64,000 nucleotides of DNA from Hymenobacter monticola. Lineage in GTDB: Bacteria > Bacteroidota > Bacteroidia > Cytophagales > Hymenobacteraceae. Where the stretch lies: contig NZ_CP094534.1 of assembly GCF_022811645.1 (NCBI RefSeq), positions 4,898,001 to 4,962,000 of the forward strand, in the 5' to 3' direction. The notes beneath the pieces were generated by a model. It was given only the letters and a program-made list of their open reading frames with translations. It had not been told where the DNA came from and made no database searches. Shown one piece after another: positions 24,246-33,408 of this stretch; the first letter of the stretch is position 1; each line of letters starts with the position of its first letter. The translations under genes were made by a program, and so were the position numbers.

Positions 24246-26723
24246 ATGAAGCATCTTCACCTGCTGGGCCTGCTCGGCCTCGTAGCCAGCAGCGCCGCCT
24301 ACGCCCAGGCGCCCGGCGCCAAGCCGGAATCGCCCTACCGCGCCTCCGCCACCAAGATTAACGACCTGGTACACACCAAGCTCGACGTACGCTTCGACTA
24401 CAAAAAGCGCTACCTCTACGGCAAGGAGTGGGTCACGCTCAAGCCCCACGCCTACCCCACCGACTCGCTGCGCCTCGATGCCAAAGGCATGGACATCAAA
24501 ACGGTGGCCCTGATGAACGGCGGCCAGCAAACCCCGCTCAAGTACGACTACGCCGACGGTATGAACCTGCGCATCAACCTGGGCCGCATGTTCAAGCCGG
24601 GCGAGGAGTACACCATTTACATCGACTACACCTCCAAGCCCGACGAACTGAAGGTGCAGGGCTCGGCCGCCATCACCGACGCTAAAGGTCTGTATTTCAT
24701 TAACCCCGATAGCACTACCGCGGGTAAGCCAGTGCAAATTTGGACGCAGGGCGAGACGGAAGGCTCCTCGGCCTGGTTCCCCACCATCGACCGGCCCAAC
24801 CAGAAAACCACCGAGGAAATCTCGATGACCGTGCCCGCCAAGTACGTGACGCTGAGCAACGGCAAGCTGGTGAGCAGCACGCCCGCCGGCCCCGGCCTGC
24901 GCACCGACGTGTGGAAAATGGACCTGCCCCACGCGCCCTACCTCTTTATGATGGCCGTGGGCGACTTCAAAAAAACCACCGACACTTGGCGCGGCAAGGA
25001 AGTGAGCTACTACCTAGAGCCCAAGTACGCGCCCTTCGCCAAGCAGATTTTCGGCAACACCACCGACATGCTGGAGTTCTACTCCAACCGCCTCGGGGTG
25101 GAGTACCCGTGGAATAAATACGCCCAGATTGTGGCCCGCGACTACGTGAGCGGCGCCATGGAAAACACCACCGCCACCCTGCACGGCGAGCAGGTGCAAA
25201 TGACCGACCGCGAGCTGCTGGACCGCCCGTACAGCAGCGAATCGGTGATTGCGCACGAACTGTTTCACCAGTGGTTTGGCGACTACGTAACGGCCGAAAG
25301 CTGGAGCAACATCACCGTGAACGAGTCGATGGCCGACTTCTCGGAAGGCCTTTACGCCGAGCACAAGTACGGCCGCGACGCCGCCGATGCCCACTACTAC
25401 ACCTACCTGCGCCGCTACCTGAGCTCGCCGCGCGACGCGGCCAAAACGCTGGTGCGCTTCCACTACGACCAACAGGAAGAAGTATTCGACTTGGTGAGCT
25501 ACCAGAAAGGCGGCGCCATCGTCGACATGCTGCGCACCTACCTGGGCGACGACGTGTTCTTCGCCGGCCTGCAGAAATACCTCCAGGACAATAAGTTCGG
25601 CAACGGTGAGGCGCACCAGATGCGCCTGGCGTTCGAGGCCGTTTCGGGCCAGGATTTGAACTGGTTCTACAACCAGTGGTACTACTCGCCCGGCCACCCC
25701 GTCGTGACCATCGACTACGCCTGGGACGCAGCCAAGAAGGTGCAGTCCGTGACCGTGAAGCAGACCCAGCCGGGCACGCCCTTCCGCCTGCCCTTCACCA
25801 TTGATTACTACGTGGGCGGCAAGGTGATGCACCAGCCCGTGACCATGACCCAAGCCACCCAGACCTTCAGCATGCCCCTGGCCGCCAAGCCCGAGCTGGT
25901 GAACGTGGACGCCAGCAAGAAGCTGCTCTGGAACAAAACCGACAACAAATCGGCCGCCGAGCTGGCCTACCAGTACAGCCACGCCCCGCTGTATGTGGAC
26001 CGCCGCGAGGCCGTGGCCGCCGCTGCCAAGGACCAGGCCACCAACGCCGCCTCGCGCGCCGTGCTGCTGGCCGCCCTGAACGACAAGTTCTACGCCATTC
26101 GCGGCGCGGCGGCGCAGTCGTTGAAAATGGACGACAAAGCGGTGGCCAAGGCCGCCGCGCCTGCCCTGCGTAAGTTGGCCGCCACCGAGAAAAACACGAT
26201 GGTGCTGGCCCAGACGCTCACCTCACTGGCTCAGTTGAAGGACAAGAAGGACGAGAAGCTGTTCAACCAGAACTTCAACAGCCAGTCTTACAGCGTGCAG
26301 GCCGCCGCGTTGCGGGGCCTGGCCGCCGTGCAGCCCGCCCAGGCCCTGGCCCGCGCCAAAACCCTGGAAAAAGACGACAACGCCGCCCTCGCCCAGGCCG
26401 TGACGCAGGCCTATGCTCAAGGTGGCGGCGCGGCCGAGTGGGCTTACGTGCGCGACAAGTTCGACGCGGCCCGCCCCAATAGCCAGTTCGGCATGATGGA
26501 ATCTATTGGCACGATGGCCGGACGCCTTAATGATGCCACGGCCATCACCGAAGGCGTGACCCGCCTTAAGACGATGGGCGTGAAGTACAAGATGTACGGG
26601 GCCGATAAACCCGTCATCGAGCAACTGAAAGCCATTGCCGACAAGCAGGCCAAAGGCCCCAACGCCGCCCTGGCCAAGGAGCAAACCGACAAAGCCATTG
26701 CCGAAATCCAAGCGGCTAAGTAG
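24246..26723 (+). CDS. M1-family zinc aminopeptidase with HEAT-like C-terminus
   Basis: An 825-residue secreted metallopeptidase. The start ATG 24246 gives a signal peptide ending at AAYAQ. The N-terminal beta domain is followed by the exopeptidase motif GAMEN (303-307) and the zinc site HELFHQW (His337, Glu338, His341) with third ligand Glu360 in VNESMADF, the exact HExxH-18-E spacing. Residues about 600-825 are an Ala-rich helical repeat region (AAAQSLKMDD, LTSLAQLKD, ALRGLAAVQP) of the HEAT type. It should remove N-terminal residues from peptides in the periplasm. The frame is open back to 24057 but that part crosses the inverted repeat. A strong terminator follows. Confidence 0.95.
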   Translation: MKHLHLLGLLGLVASSAAYAQAPGAKPESPYRASATKINDLVHTKLDVRFDYKKRYLYGKEWVTLKPHAYPTDSLRLDAKGMDIKTVALMNGGQQTPLKYDYADGMNLRINLGRMFKPGEEYTIYIDYTSKPDELKVQGSAAITDAKGLYFINPDSTTAGKPVQIWTQGETEGSSAWFPTIDRPNQKTTEEISMTVPAKYVTLSNGKLVSSTPAGPGLRTDVWKMDLPHAPYLFMMAVGDFKKTTDTWRGKEVSYYLEPKYAPFAKQIFGNTTDMLEFYSNRLGVEYPWNKYAQIVARDYVSGAMENTTATLHGEQVQMTDRELLDRPYSSESVIAHELFHQWFGDYVTAESWSNITVNESMADFSEGLYAEHKYGRDAADAHYYTYLRRYLSSPRDAAKTLVRFHYDQQEEVFDLVSYQKGGAIVDMLRTYLGDDVFFAGLQKYLQDNKFGNGEAHQMRLAFEAVSGQDLNWFYNQWYYSPGHPVVTIDYAWDAAKKVQSVTVKQTQPGTPFRLPFTIDYYVGGKVMHQPVTMTQATQTFSMPLAAKPELVNVDASKKLLWNKTDNKSAAELAYQYSHAPLYVDRREAVAAAAKDQATNAASRAVLLAALNDKFYAIRGAAAQSLKMDDKAVAKAAAPALRKLAATEKNTMVLAQTLTSLAQLKDKKDEKLFNQNFNSQSYSVQAAALRGLAAVQPAQALARAKTLEKDDNAALAQAVTQAYAQGGGAAEWAYVRDKFDAARPNSQFGMMESIGTMAGRLNDATAITEGVTRLKTMGVKYKMYGADKPVIEQLKAIADKQAKGPNAALAKEQTDKAIAEIQAAK

Positions 26724-26754
26724 CCGTTGCTGCTTTGGCCGTTTCGGGTCATAA

Positions 26755-26789
26755 AAAAAAGCCTGCCGCGCATTGCGGCAGGCTTTTTT
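26755..26789. terminator. Bidirectional intrinsic terminator between M1 peptidase and carbonic anhydrase genes
   Basis: AAAAAAGCCTGCCGC and its complement flank a five-base loop (GCATT). The stem has A-runs on the left and T-runs on the right, so it can terminate both the plus-strand peptidase gene (stop 26723) and the convergent carbonic anhydrase gene (stop 26845). Confidence 0.92.
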
Positions 26790-26844
26790 GTGAGCGGTGG
26801 GTTGGGAAACGCCTGACCGTTTTTAAATCAACTTAAATAGTTTC

Positions 26845-27588
26845 TTACTTCTTCGCCTTCGTTTCGAAGCCCGGTACTTCCTCGGCCGGGTCCTCGTTGG
26901 GGCCCTCGTAGGTATTGGCCTGTTTGTCGTCTTTCTGGGTCGGCTCGGGGGCGACGGCCTCGGTGGCGTAAATGGATTCGATTTCGTGCATCACCTTTTC
27001 GCTGCTGATTTCGAGGTCTTTCAGTACGCCGTCGGCGATGTCGTACACGAGGCCGTGCAGGCGGGGCGGGTTGTCGCCGCGCATGGCGTTCTGGATGATG
27101 TTGGTTTTGGCCAAGTTGCGCACCTGCTCAATCACGTTGAGCTCCACGAGGCGGCGGGCGCGCTGCTTGTCGTCCTTGATGCGCAGGTACTCGGTTTCGT
27201 GCGCCCGAATCACGTCACGGATGTTCACCAGCCAGTTGTCAATCAGGCCGTACTGCTTGTTGCTGGCCGCCGCGGCCACGCCACCGCAGCCGTAGTGGCC
27301 CACCACCATGATGTCCTGCACGCCCAGCACTTCCACGGCGTATTGCAGCACGCTCAGCAGGTTCATGTCGGTGTGCACCACCAGGTTGGCAATGTTGCGG
27401 TGCACGAACATCTCGCCCGGGCCTGTGCCCGTGATGCCCGACGCCGGCACCCGCGAGTCGGAGCAGCCGATGAACAAGTACTTCGGCTGCTGGCCGTTAG
27501 CCAGGTTCTTGAAAAAGTTGGGGTCTTTCGCGTTGCGGTCCGAAACCCACTTCTTGTTGTTCTCGAGGATTGTGCTGATTCCAGCCAT
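26845..27588 (-). CDS. Beta-class carbonic anhydrase
   Basis: A 247-residue zinc enzyme interconverting CO2 and bicarbonate. Zinc ligands and catalytic dyad are visible: CSDSRVP (Cys42, Asp44, Arg46) and VVGHYGCGGV (His98, Cys101). The body ends near 215, followed by a charged Glu/Pro-rich tail that is probably disordered. ATG 27588 (MAGISTILENNKKWV) is the best start; ATG 27594 would add two residues. It lies downstream of the SulP transporter gene on the same strand, separated by 239 bases that hold a family A inverted repeat. SulP plus carbonic anhydrase pairs are associated with bicarbonate uptake. Confidence 0.95.
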   Translation of the reverse strand: MAGISTILENNKKWVSDRNAKDPNFFKNLANGQQPKYLFIGCSDSRVPASGITGTGPGEMFVHRNIANLVVHTDMNLLSVLQYAVEVLGVQDIMVVGHYGCGGVAAAASNKQYGLIDNWLVNIRDVIRAHETEYLRIKDDKQRARRLVELNVIEQVRNLAKTNIIQNAMRGDNPPRLHGLVYDIADGVLKDLEISSEKVMHEIESIYATEAVAPEPTQKDDKQANTYEGPNEDPAEEVPGFETKAKK

Positions 27589-27733
27589 AAGCATGAAAAA
27601 GGGTAAGTTGACAGTCCGCGGCAAGCGGTGCCAAGGTTATACGCGCCGTTGCCAAAGCCGGCTGTCGGTCACGGGTTGAGGACGGCAAAGGTGACGCCTA
27701 AGCTGGGAGAGAGAATTTTTGATTGAGACTGCA

Positions 27734-27817
27734 AGAACGTGTACCCCGAAGCTCTGCTTCGGACCATTGAACGATTCCTGACGCGGGCCGAAGCAGGAGC
27801 TTCGGGGTACACGTTCT
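27734..27817. repeat. Inverted-repeat element, family A copy 2
   Basis: Arms 27734-27762 and 27788-27817 (tip AGAACGTGTACCCCGAAGCT) differ by one missing base in the left arm. It matches the copy at 17696-17783 except for one base near each tip, changed in a compensatory way so that pairing is kept. It lies between the SulP and carbonic anhydrase genes. Confidence 0.9.
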
Positions 27818-27827
27818 GCCAGCCTGC

Positions 27828-29477
27828 TTAGTGCGTGCCCAGCGCCACCTGCCGGATGCCGCGCAGCTCCAGCGCAATGCCGCGCGCCGGGGCCGCCTGC
27901 CGGAAAGCCTCGATGGCTTCGAGCACGTCGTGGTCGATAACATCGGAACGCGAGCCGTCGAGGATGACGCGGCTATTATGGGGCAGCTGTTCCAAGGTGG
28001 TCACAATGCTGGCTTTATTGAGAAAAGACACGTGCTCAGGCAGGCGCAGGTGCAGCGGCGCATCGGGCGTTTCGGACCGGTCGTCGGAGTCGTCCCGGCG
28101 CAGGTAGGAGCCGGCCTTGGCGTTGTCGCGCAGAATGAAGAAGAAGCCCAGCACCAGCCCAATGCTCACGCCCTTGAGCAAATCGGTGAACAGCACCGCC
28201 ACAATGGTGATGATAAACGGCACGAACTGCTCGCGGCCCAGCTTCCACTGCTTGCGGTAGAGGGCCGGCGGCGTCAGCTTGTAGCCCACCAGCAGCAGCA
28301 CGGCGGCCAGCGCCGAGAGCGGAATCAGGTTCAGCACCGCGCCCAGAAACAACAGGCTCGTGAGCAGCAGCAAACCGTGAATAAAGGCCGAGAGCTTGGT
28401 TTGGGCGCCGGCCGCAATGTTGGCCGACGAGCGCACGATAACGGCCGTGAGCGGCAGGCCGCCGAGCAGCCCACTCACCAGGTTGCCGGCGCCCTGGGCC
28501 AGCAGTTCGCGGTTGGTGGGCGTGTGGCGCTTCTGCGGGTCGAGGTTATCCACGGCTTCCACGCTGAGCAGGGTTTCGAGCGAGGCCACCACGGCAATGG
28601 TGAAGGCCACGCCGTAGGTGGCGGGATTGCGCAGGGCGCTGAAATCGGGGAAGGTCATCTCGCTGGCCAGCTGGCCCAGCGACGTCAGCACCGGCAGCTT
28701 CACTAGGTGTTCGGCGCGCACCTGCAGGTCGGGCGCAAAGCGTTTCAGCAACTCGTTGATGGCCACCGAGGCCAGCACGGCAATCAGTGCGCCCGGCACC
28801 AGCCGCGCCCACGACTGCCGCTTAATCGGGCCCGTGTTCCACAACAGCAAAATCACCAGCGACACCACGCCCACCAGCACCGAGCCGGGGCTCAGGCCCT
28901 TCATGGCCGCGCCAATGGCCGAGAAGGTGTTCAGGCCATTGAACTGCAGAAAGTTCATGTCCTCATAATAGTCGGAATCCGCCCCAAAAAAGTGAGGTAT
29001 TTGCTTCAAAATCAAAATAATACCGATGGCCGCCAGCATGCCGCGAATAACCGCTGCCGGGAAATACAGGGCGATGATGCCCGCCCGCGCCAGCCCCAAT
29101 CCAATCTGAATGACGCCCGCAACGGCCGTAGCGGCCAGCACCGCCGGCCACGAGCCCAAGGTGGAAATAGCCGACAGCACCACCACCGTGAGGCCCGCCG
29201 CCGGCCCGCTCACGCTCACCGCCGAGCCGCTAAGCAAGCTCACCAGCACCCCGCCCACGATGCCCGCAATCACGCCCGCCAGCAGCGGCGCCCCCGAGGC
29301 CAGCGAAATGCCCAGGCACAGCGGCAGCGCCACCAAAAACACCACCAGCCCCGACGGTGCATCCTGCCCAATGGTACTGAACAACGACGGCTTGGGGGGA
29401 GTGGGCGCGGCCGGGCTGGGCGATGGGGCCGCAATGGGGGTCCCGGTGCGGGATGGGGAAGAGACTACCTGGGTCAT
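27828..29477 (-). CDS. SulP-family anion transporter with STAS domain
   Basis: A 549-residue inner-membrane transporter. After a Pro-rich N-terminal tail come the SulP helices: DAPSGLVVFLVALPLCLGIS, SGSAVSVSGPAAGLTVVVL, AVIRGMLAAIGIILILKQIP, and a segment TLLSVEAVDNLDPQKRHTP followed by NRELLAQGAGN, a SulP hallmark. A C-terminal STAS domain spans about 455-549. Substrates in the family include sulfate, bicarbonate and dicarboxylates; the neighbouring beta-carbonic anhydrase favours bicarbonate (inference). ATG 29477 is the start. Likely the first gene of the pair. Confidence 0.93.
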   Translation of the reverse strand: MTQVVSSPSRTGTPIAAPSPSPAAPTPPKPSLFSTIGQDAPSGLVVFLVALPLCLGISLASGAPLLAGVIAGIVGGVLVSLLSGSAVSVSGPAAGLTVVVLSAISTLGSWPAVLAATAVAGVIQIGLGLARAGIIALYFPAAVIRGMLAAIGIILILKQIPHFFGADSDYYEDMNFLQFNGLNTFSAIGAAMKGLSPGSVLVGVVSLVILLLWNTGPIKRQSWARLVPGALIAVLASVAINELLKRFAPDLQVRAEHLVKLPVLTSLGQLASEMTFPDFSALRNPATYGVAFTIAVVASLETLLSVEAVDNLDPQKRHTPTNRELLAQGAGNLVSGLLGGLPLTAVIVRSSANIAAGAQTKLSAFIHGLLLLTSLLFLGAVLNLIPLSALAAVLLLVGYKLTPPALYRKQWKLGREQFVPFIITIVAVLFTDLLKGVSIGLVLGFFFILRDNAKAGSYLRRDDSDDRSETPDAPLHLRLPEHVSFLNKASIVTTLEQLPHNSRVILDGSRSDVIDHDVLEAIEAFRQAAPARGIALELRGIRQVALGTH

Positions 29478-29743
29478 GGCTAAAACACTCGTGGCCCTTG
29501 CAGTCCCACCAAGGAACCGACAGGAAACACAGGCACAAGGTTACCCAAGCCCTATTAAGACGGAATTAAAGGCGAATTAAAAGGGAATTAAAACCAGCCC
29601 CTATTCAATCGAAGAAGTCGAAAAACAAGTCGTCATGCAACGGCTACGTCCGGCATGGCGCGTGGGTAGTAATCAAAATCGTTGCAATGAAGTGAAGGGC
29701 ATGCCTCAGTTGCGCGCGGCATGTTGCTCCTGAACGCCAGTCT

Positions 29744-31138
29744 TTAACTTGGCACCGGCCACTCCAACCACACCTGTGTGCCCTGGCCCAGCTCGCTTTC
29801 CACCCGTACCATGCCGCCGTGCAGGGCCATGATGCGCGCCGTGAGCGGCAGCCCGATGCCGTGCCCCGGCACCGACCGCGCCGACGCCGCCCGAAAAAAC
29901 GGCACGAACACCTGTTCCAAATCGGCGGCCGAGAGGCCAGGGCCTTCGTCGCTTACCAGCAGCGTGAGGTGTTCGCGGGTACGGGCCAGGGTGGCCGTCA
30001 CGGTGCCGCCGGTTTCCTTCGAAAACTTGCAGGCGTTGTCCAGCACGTTGAGCACGGCCGAAAGCAGCAGCGCCTCGTTGCCGCGTACCGTGAAGTATTC
30101 GGTTTCGCCAAAATCCAAATCGACGCGGCAGGTGGCGTGGCGCCGCAGCAGCTGCTCGTGCGCGTGCAACAGCAGCTCGTCGAGCCGCACGTCGGTCATG
30201 GGCACCTGCGAGGGGTCGTCGGAGGCGCGGGCAATTTGCAGCAGGCCGTTGGTGAGGCTGTTGAGCTGGCGGGCCGAATCGAGGGTGCTCTGCAGCACGC
30301 GCCGGTATTCGGTGGGTGAGCGCTCGGCCTGCAGCAACGACACTTCCAGCTCGCCGATGAGGGCCGTGAGCGGCGTGCGCAGCTCGTGCGAGGCATCGCG
30401 CACGAAGGTGCGCTGGCCCACAAAGGCTGCTTCCAGACGGTCGAGCAGGCGGTTGAAGCGCTGGGTGAGCAGGCCAATTTCGTCGGTGGTTTCGCCGGTA
30501 CGGGTCAGGCGCTGGCTAAGGTCGGTGGCCGTGATGCCGTCGACCTCGCGCACCATGCGGCGCAGGGGCCACAGCGCCTGCCCGGCAAACACCCAGCTGC
30601 CAATGCCCATCACGGCCACCGCCGCCAGCAGGCCGCCCACCAGCAGGTGCCGCAGCTCGCGCAGCTGCTGGCGGCTGTCCTCGTCCACCGACGAGGCCAC
30701 CACCACCAGCGGCCCCAGCCGGGCGTCGCGGTAAAGCAGGCCCACGGTTTCGTGGTAGTTGGTTTCGGGTTCCAACACGGCTTGGCCGGTGCGGCGCACT
30801 TCGGCCAGCCAGGCAATGGGCACCGGCCGCGAGTCCCCCTGCCCTTCCCGGAATACCAGCCGGTTCTGAGCGTCGTACACCCGGCCCTGCTCGGCGGGCA
30901 GCGTGCGGTAGAGCTGGCGCAGGTAGTTGCGGTAGGAAGCCTCCTCGCCGGCATTGTCGGGGCCGTGTTGTCCGGCCACGTAGGCGTGCCCCACCACCAT
31001 GGTGCGCCGGAACAGGCTCTGAGTGAACAGCTCCCGCCGCGATTCCTGCGTGGCGAAGTAAATGGCCAGCGCAAACAGCAGCAGCGTCACGGCCAGAATG
31101 GTCCCGAATTGCAGGGCAAGGCGCAGGCGAATGGTCAT
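29744..31138 (-). CDS. Membrane sensor histidine kinase (HAMP-HisKA-HATPase)
   Basis: A 464-residue kinase. Transmembrane helices at about 9-27 and 166-188 flank a periplasmic sensor of about 138 residues; a HAMP domain follows (about 187-240), then HisKA with phospho-acceptor His251 in RDASHELRTPL, and HATPase_c with N box (LNVLDNACKFSK), G1 (SDEGPGLS) and G2 (GHGIGLPL). The architecture is that of CusS/heavy-metal-type or OmpR-partner kinases. The stimulus is unknown. The partner response regulator lies upstream on the same strand, but the 233-base gap holds a long inverted repeat that may uncouple their transcription. Confidence 0.94.
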   Translation of the reverse strand: MTIRLRLALQFGTILAVTLLLFALAIYFATQESRRELFTQSLFRRTMVVGHAYVAGQHGPDNAGEEASYRNYLRQLYRTLPAEQGRVYDAQNRLVFREGQGDSRPVPIAWLAEVRRTGQAVLEPETNYHETVGLLYRDARLGPLVVVASSVDEDSRQQLRELRHLLVGGLLAAVAVMGIGSWVFAGQALWPLRRMVREVDGITATDLSQRLTRTGETTDEIGLLTQRFNRLLDRLEAAFVGQRTFVRDASHELRTPLTALIGELEVSLLQAERSPTEYRRVLQSTLDSARQLNSLTNGLLQIARASDDPSQVPMTDVRLDELLLHAHEQLLRRHATCRVDLDFGETEYFTVRGNEALLLSAVLNVLDNACKFSKETGGTVTATLARTREHLTLLVSDEGPGLSAADLEQVFVPFFRAASARSVPGHGIGLPLTARIMALHGGMVRVESELGQGTQVWLEWPVPS

Positions 31139-31167
31139 AGACGATTGGCAGTAGAAAGGGAATCAAC

Positions 31168-31362
31168 TGTCATTGCGAGGGCGCAGCCCGTGGCAATCCG
31201 TCCTCCCAACGCGACTAGACCCAAAGACGTGAATAGCGTTTTCAAGCCTGATTCATTACAACTCACCCCTTTGCTGAAGAGCATCATGAAAAGCTTTGTC
31301 ACTTCCTAAGGCTGGTCGCGCTGAGAGGACGGATTGCCACGGGCTGCGCCCTCGCAATGACA
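31168..31362. repeat. Inverted-repeat element, family C copy 1, between response regulator and kinase
   Basis: Perfect 38-bp arms at 31168-31205 and 31325-31362 (tip TGTCATTGCGAGGGCGCAGC), with pairing continuing about 15 bases further with a few mismatches. The 119-base centre is AT-richer and has no recognised gene. It splits a two-component operon. Family C copy 2 is at 59412-59602. Confidence 0.92.
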
Positions 31363-31371
31363 AATAAGTGT

Positions 31372-32052
31372 TTACGCCTCCGTTTTCATCACGTAGCCCA
31401 TGCCCACCAGCGTGTGTATCAGCTTGGGCTCAAACCCCTTGTCCACTTTCTTGCGCAGGAAGTTGATATAGACGTCAATCACGTTAGAGCCCGTATCAAA
31501 GCTTAAATCCCAGACGTGCTCCAGCAAATCGGCCCGCGACACCACCCGGCCCTGGTTGCGCAACAGGTATTCGAGCAGCGCAAACTCGCGGGCGGTGAGT
31601 TGAATGGGCTGGCCGGCGCGCTCCACTCGCTTAGCGGCGGGGTCGAGGGTGAGGTCGGCGAGGCGCAGGGGGGCTTTGGGCGCGGGCGCTTCGGTGCGGC
31701 GGCGCACCAGCGCGCGGATGCGGGCCAGCAATTCATCGAAGGCGAAGGGTTTGACGAGGTAATCGTCGGCGCCGGCGTCGAGGCCGCGGATTTTGTCGTC
31801 CGTCTCGCCCAAGGCCGTGAGCATGAGGATGGGCACGCCGGGGTCGTGGGCGCGCACCTGCCGGCACACTTCCAGGCCGCTGAGGCCGGGCAGCATCTGG
31901 TCGAGAATCAGGCAGTCGTAGTGCGTGGTTTGGGCACGGCTGAGGCCCAGCAGGCCATCGGAGGCCAGGTCCACGGTGTAGTCCTGCTCCGTCAGGCCCT
32001 GGTGCAGGAAGGCCGCCACGGAGGGCTCGTCTTCAACTAAAAGGATTTTCAT
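31372..32052 (-). CDS. OmpR-family response regulator
   Basis: A 226-residue regulator. The receiver domain has the acidic pair in LVEDEPS, phospho-acceptor Asp51 in LILDQMLPGLSG, Thr79 and Lys101 in YLVKPF. The C-terminal winged helix is of OmpR/PhoB type (LTAREFALLEYLLRNQGRVV, VDVYINFLRKKVD shown from the standard recognition region, GMGYVM). ATG 32052 aligns with the family; 28 upstream codons to 32136 are not protein-like. It forms a pair with the kinase at 29744-31138 and probably binds tandem direct repeats. Targets are unknown. Confidence 0.95.
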   Translation of the reverse strand: MKILLVEDEPSVAAFLHQGLTEQDYTVDLASDGLLGLSRAQTTHYDCLILDQMLPGLSGLEVCRQVRAHDPGVPILMLTALGETDDKIRGLDAGADDYLVKPFAFDELLARIRALVRRRTEAPAPKAPLRLADLTLDPAAKRVERAGQPIQLTAREFALLEYLLRNQGRVVSRADLLEHVWDLSFDTGSNVIDVYINFLRKKVDKGFEPKLIHTLVGMGYVMKTEA

Positions 32053-32156
32053 GGGACCGGAAGGTAGCGCTTGCGCCGCAGAAAAGCCGCCGGCTTCCCT
32101 CCCCCACACGGGCCGGCCCCGGGGCTGCCGCCTCAACGCCGAGCCAGCCGCTCGTG

Positions 32157-32351
32157 CTAAGAATTAGCAGCGGCCAGTTCGCCAGAAGCCGCGTTCGTTG
32201 ATTTAGCGCTCTGACTATTAGCTGGCTTGCTTTGCTCCGTCTGCTGCATCTCGCCCAAGGGGGCGGCTTGCCAGCGAATGCCAACCAAAAGCACCGCGCA
32301 CAGGAAAGTGGCTAGGTAAAAGCGGAAGTAGCGTTGGAAATTTTTCAGCAT
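32157..32351 (-). CDS. Small single-helix membrane protein (putative)
   Basis: A 64-residue frame starting at ATG 32351. It has a basic-aromatic N-terminus (LKNFQRYFRF), one hydrophobic helix (YLATFLCAVLLVGI) and a polar Ser/Ala/Asn tail. The layout is that of a genuine small bitopic protein and the frame is confined to the gap upstream of the response-regulator gene. No family is recognised; transcription with the two-component pair is possible. Support is composition only. Confidence 0.45.
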   Translation of the reverse strand: MLKNFQRYFRFYLATFLCAVLLVGIRWQAAPLGEMQQTEQSKPANSQSAKSTNAASGELAAANS

Positions 32352-32439
32352 CGTTAGAGGCGAAAAGGAAATTCATAAAGCCTTGCGTATTCCTTTTCCC
32401 ATACAAAATTACCTTTTCACCACGCGGGCTGCTTGACTT

Positions 32440-32628
32440 ATGGCTAAATCCAAAGAGTTACCCCGCGAATCCTGCCATTTCCTCGTTGAATGGCCAGCGC
32501 TAGGCGATAACCCGGAGGTGAGTAAACACTTCCCACCACCAAAGGGCAAGGCGCTGTATTTCTGTCGATATTACGCTGTAGCATTTGTGCAAAGCATCTT
32601 ACCAGAAGTTTTTGATTTTCCTCTATGA
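32440..32628 (+). CDS. Short ORF in AT-richer gap (doubtful)
   Basis: A 62-codon frame from ATG 32440 (MAKSKELPRES...) to TGA. It lies in a 440-base stretch (32352-32790) of lower GC content between the small membrane protein and the paoA gene. It may be a small gene or the remnant of a larger one; I recognise nothing in it. The remaining bases up to 32790 should contain the paoABC promoter, but no consensus TAnnTTTG was found. Confidence 0.25.
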   Translation: MAKSKELPRESCHFLVEWPALGDNPEVSKHFPPPKGKALYFCRYYAVAFVQSILPEVFDFPL

Positions 32629-32790
32629 AACCATTATTCAGACTTTATCACTTGTATAACAATTACTTCACTATTTATAGCTGAGCTTATTCATTGTCAA
32701 TCATTTTGGAACAGGGTTACCTGACAAAACACTGACGTAGCATGACCGTAGGCAAATAGCAACGCCCGCAAATTCTAAGCTATTCGCCCT

Positions 32791-33384
32791 ATGAGCCAAG
32801 TTACCCAAGTACCGCTCGGCCGCGCCCCCGTGGCCCTGGCCCCCACCCAGCCCGTCAGCCTGAACATCAACGGCCAGGCCCACACCCTGCACATCGCGCC
32901 CTGGACCACCCTGCTCGACGCCCTGCGCGAGTACCTCGACCTGACCGGCACCAAAAAGGGCTGCGACCACGGCCAATGCGGCGCCTGCACCGTGCTGGTC
33001 GACGGCAAGCGCATCAACTCCTGCCTCTCGCTGGCCGTGACGCACGAAGACTCGCGCATCCAAACCATTGAAGGGCTAGGCACCGAGGGCCAGCTGAGCC
33101 CGCTGCAGCAGGCTTTTATCGACCACGACGCCTTCCAGTGCGGCTACTGCACGCCCGGCCAGATTTGCTCGGCCCAGGGCCTCATCAACGAAGGCAAGGC
33201 CCGAACCGAAGCCGAAGTGCGCGAGCTGATGAGTGGCAACGTTTGCCGCTGCGGCGCCTACAGCAACATTCTCAGCGCTGTGATGGAAGTGCTTAACAAC
33301 GAAGGATTAGTCCTAGAGGAAAAGGCGTGGTCGGCCGGCGCTACCACGCAGGACATGGCCCCGGTGGAGCCGCCGAAAAAATAA
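32791..33384 (+). CDS. paoA: Aldehyde oxidoreductase iron-sulfur subunit (PaoA/YagT-like)
   Basis: A 197-residue electron-transfer subunit with two [2Fe-2S] clusters. Plant-type ferredoxin ligands are Cys58, Cys63, Cys66 (KKGCDHGQCGACTV) and Cys78; the second cluster uses Cys117, Cys120 (QCGYCTPGQ) and Cys152, Cys154 (NVCRCGAY). E. coli PaoA carries a Tat signal; here residues 1-20 (MSQVTQVPLGRAPVALAPTQ) have no twin arginine or hydrophobic core, so the complex may be cytoplasmic. First gene of the three-subunit operon, 24 bases before paoB. Confidence 0.94.
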   Translation: MSQVTQVPLGRAPVALAPTQPVSLNINGQAHTLHIAPWTTLLDALREYLDLTGTKKGCDHGQCGACTVLVDGKRINSCLSLAVTHEDSRIQTIEGLGTEGQLSPLQQAFIDHDAFQCGYCTPGQICSAQGLINEGKARTEAEVRELMSGNVCRCGAYSNILSAVMEVLNNEGLVLEEKAWSAGATTQDMAPVEPPKK

Positions 33385-33408
33385 TCCTTCACTCCTCATT
33401 TCAGTAAG

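Noticed and set aside
29478..29743. Possible small gene downstream of the kinase gene
   Set aside because: No frame of credible composition or start signal on either strand.
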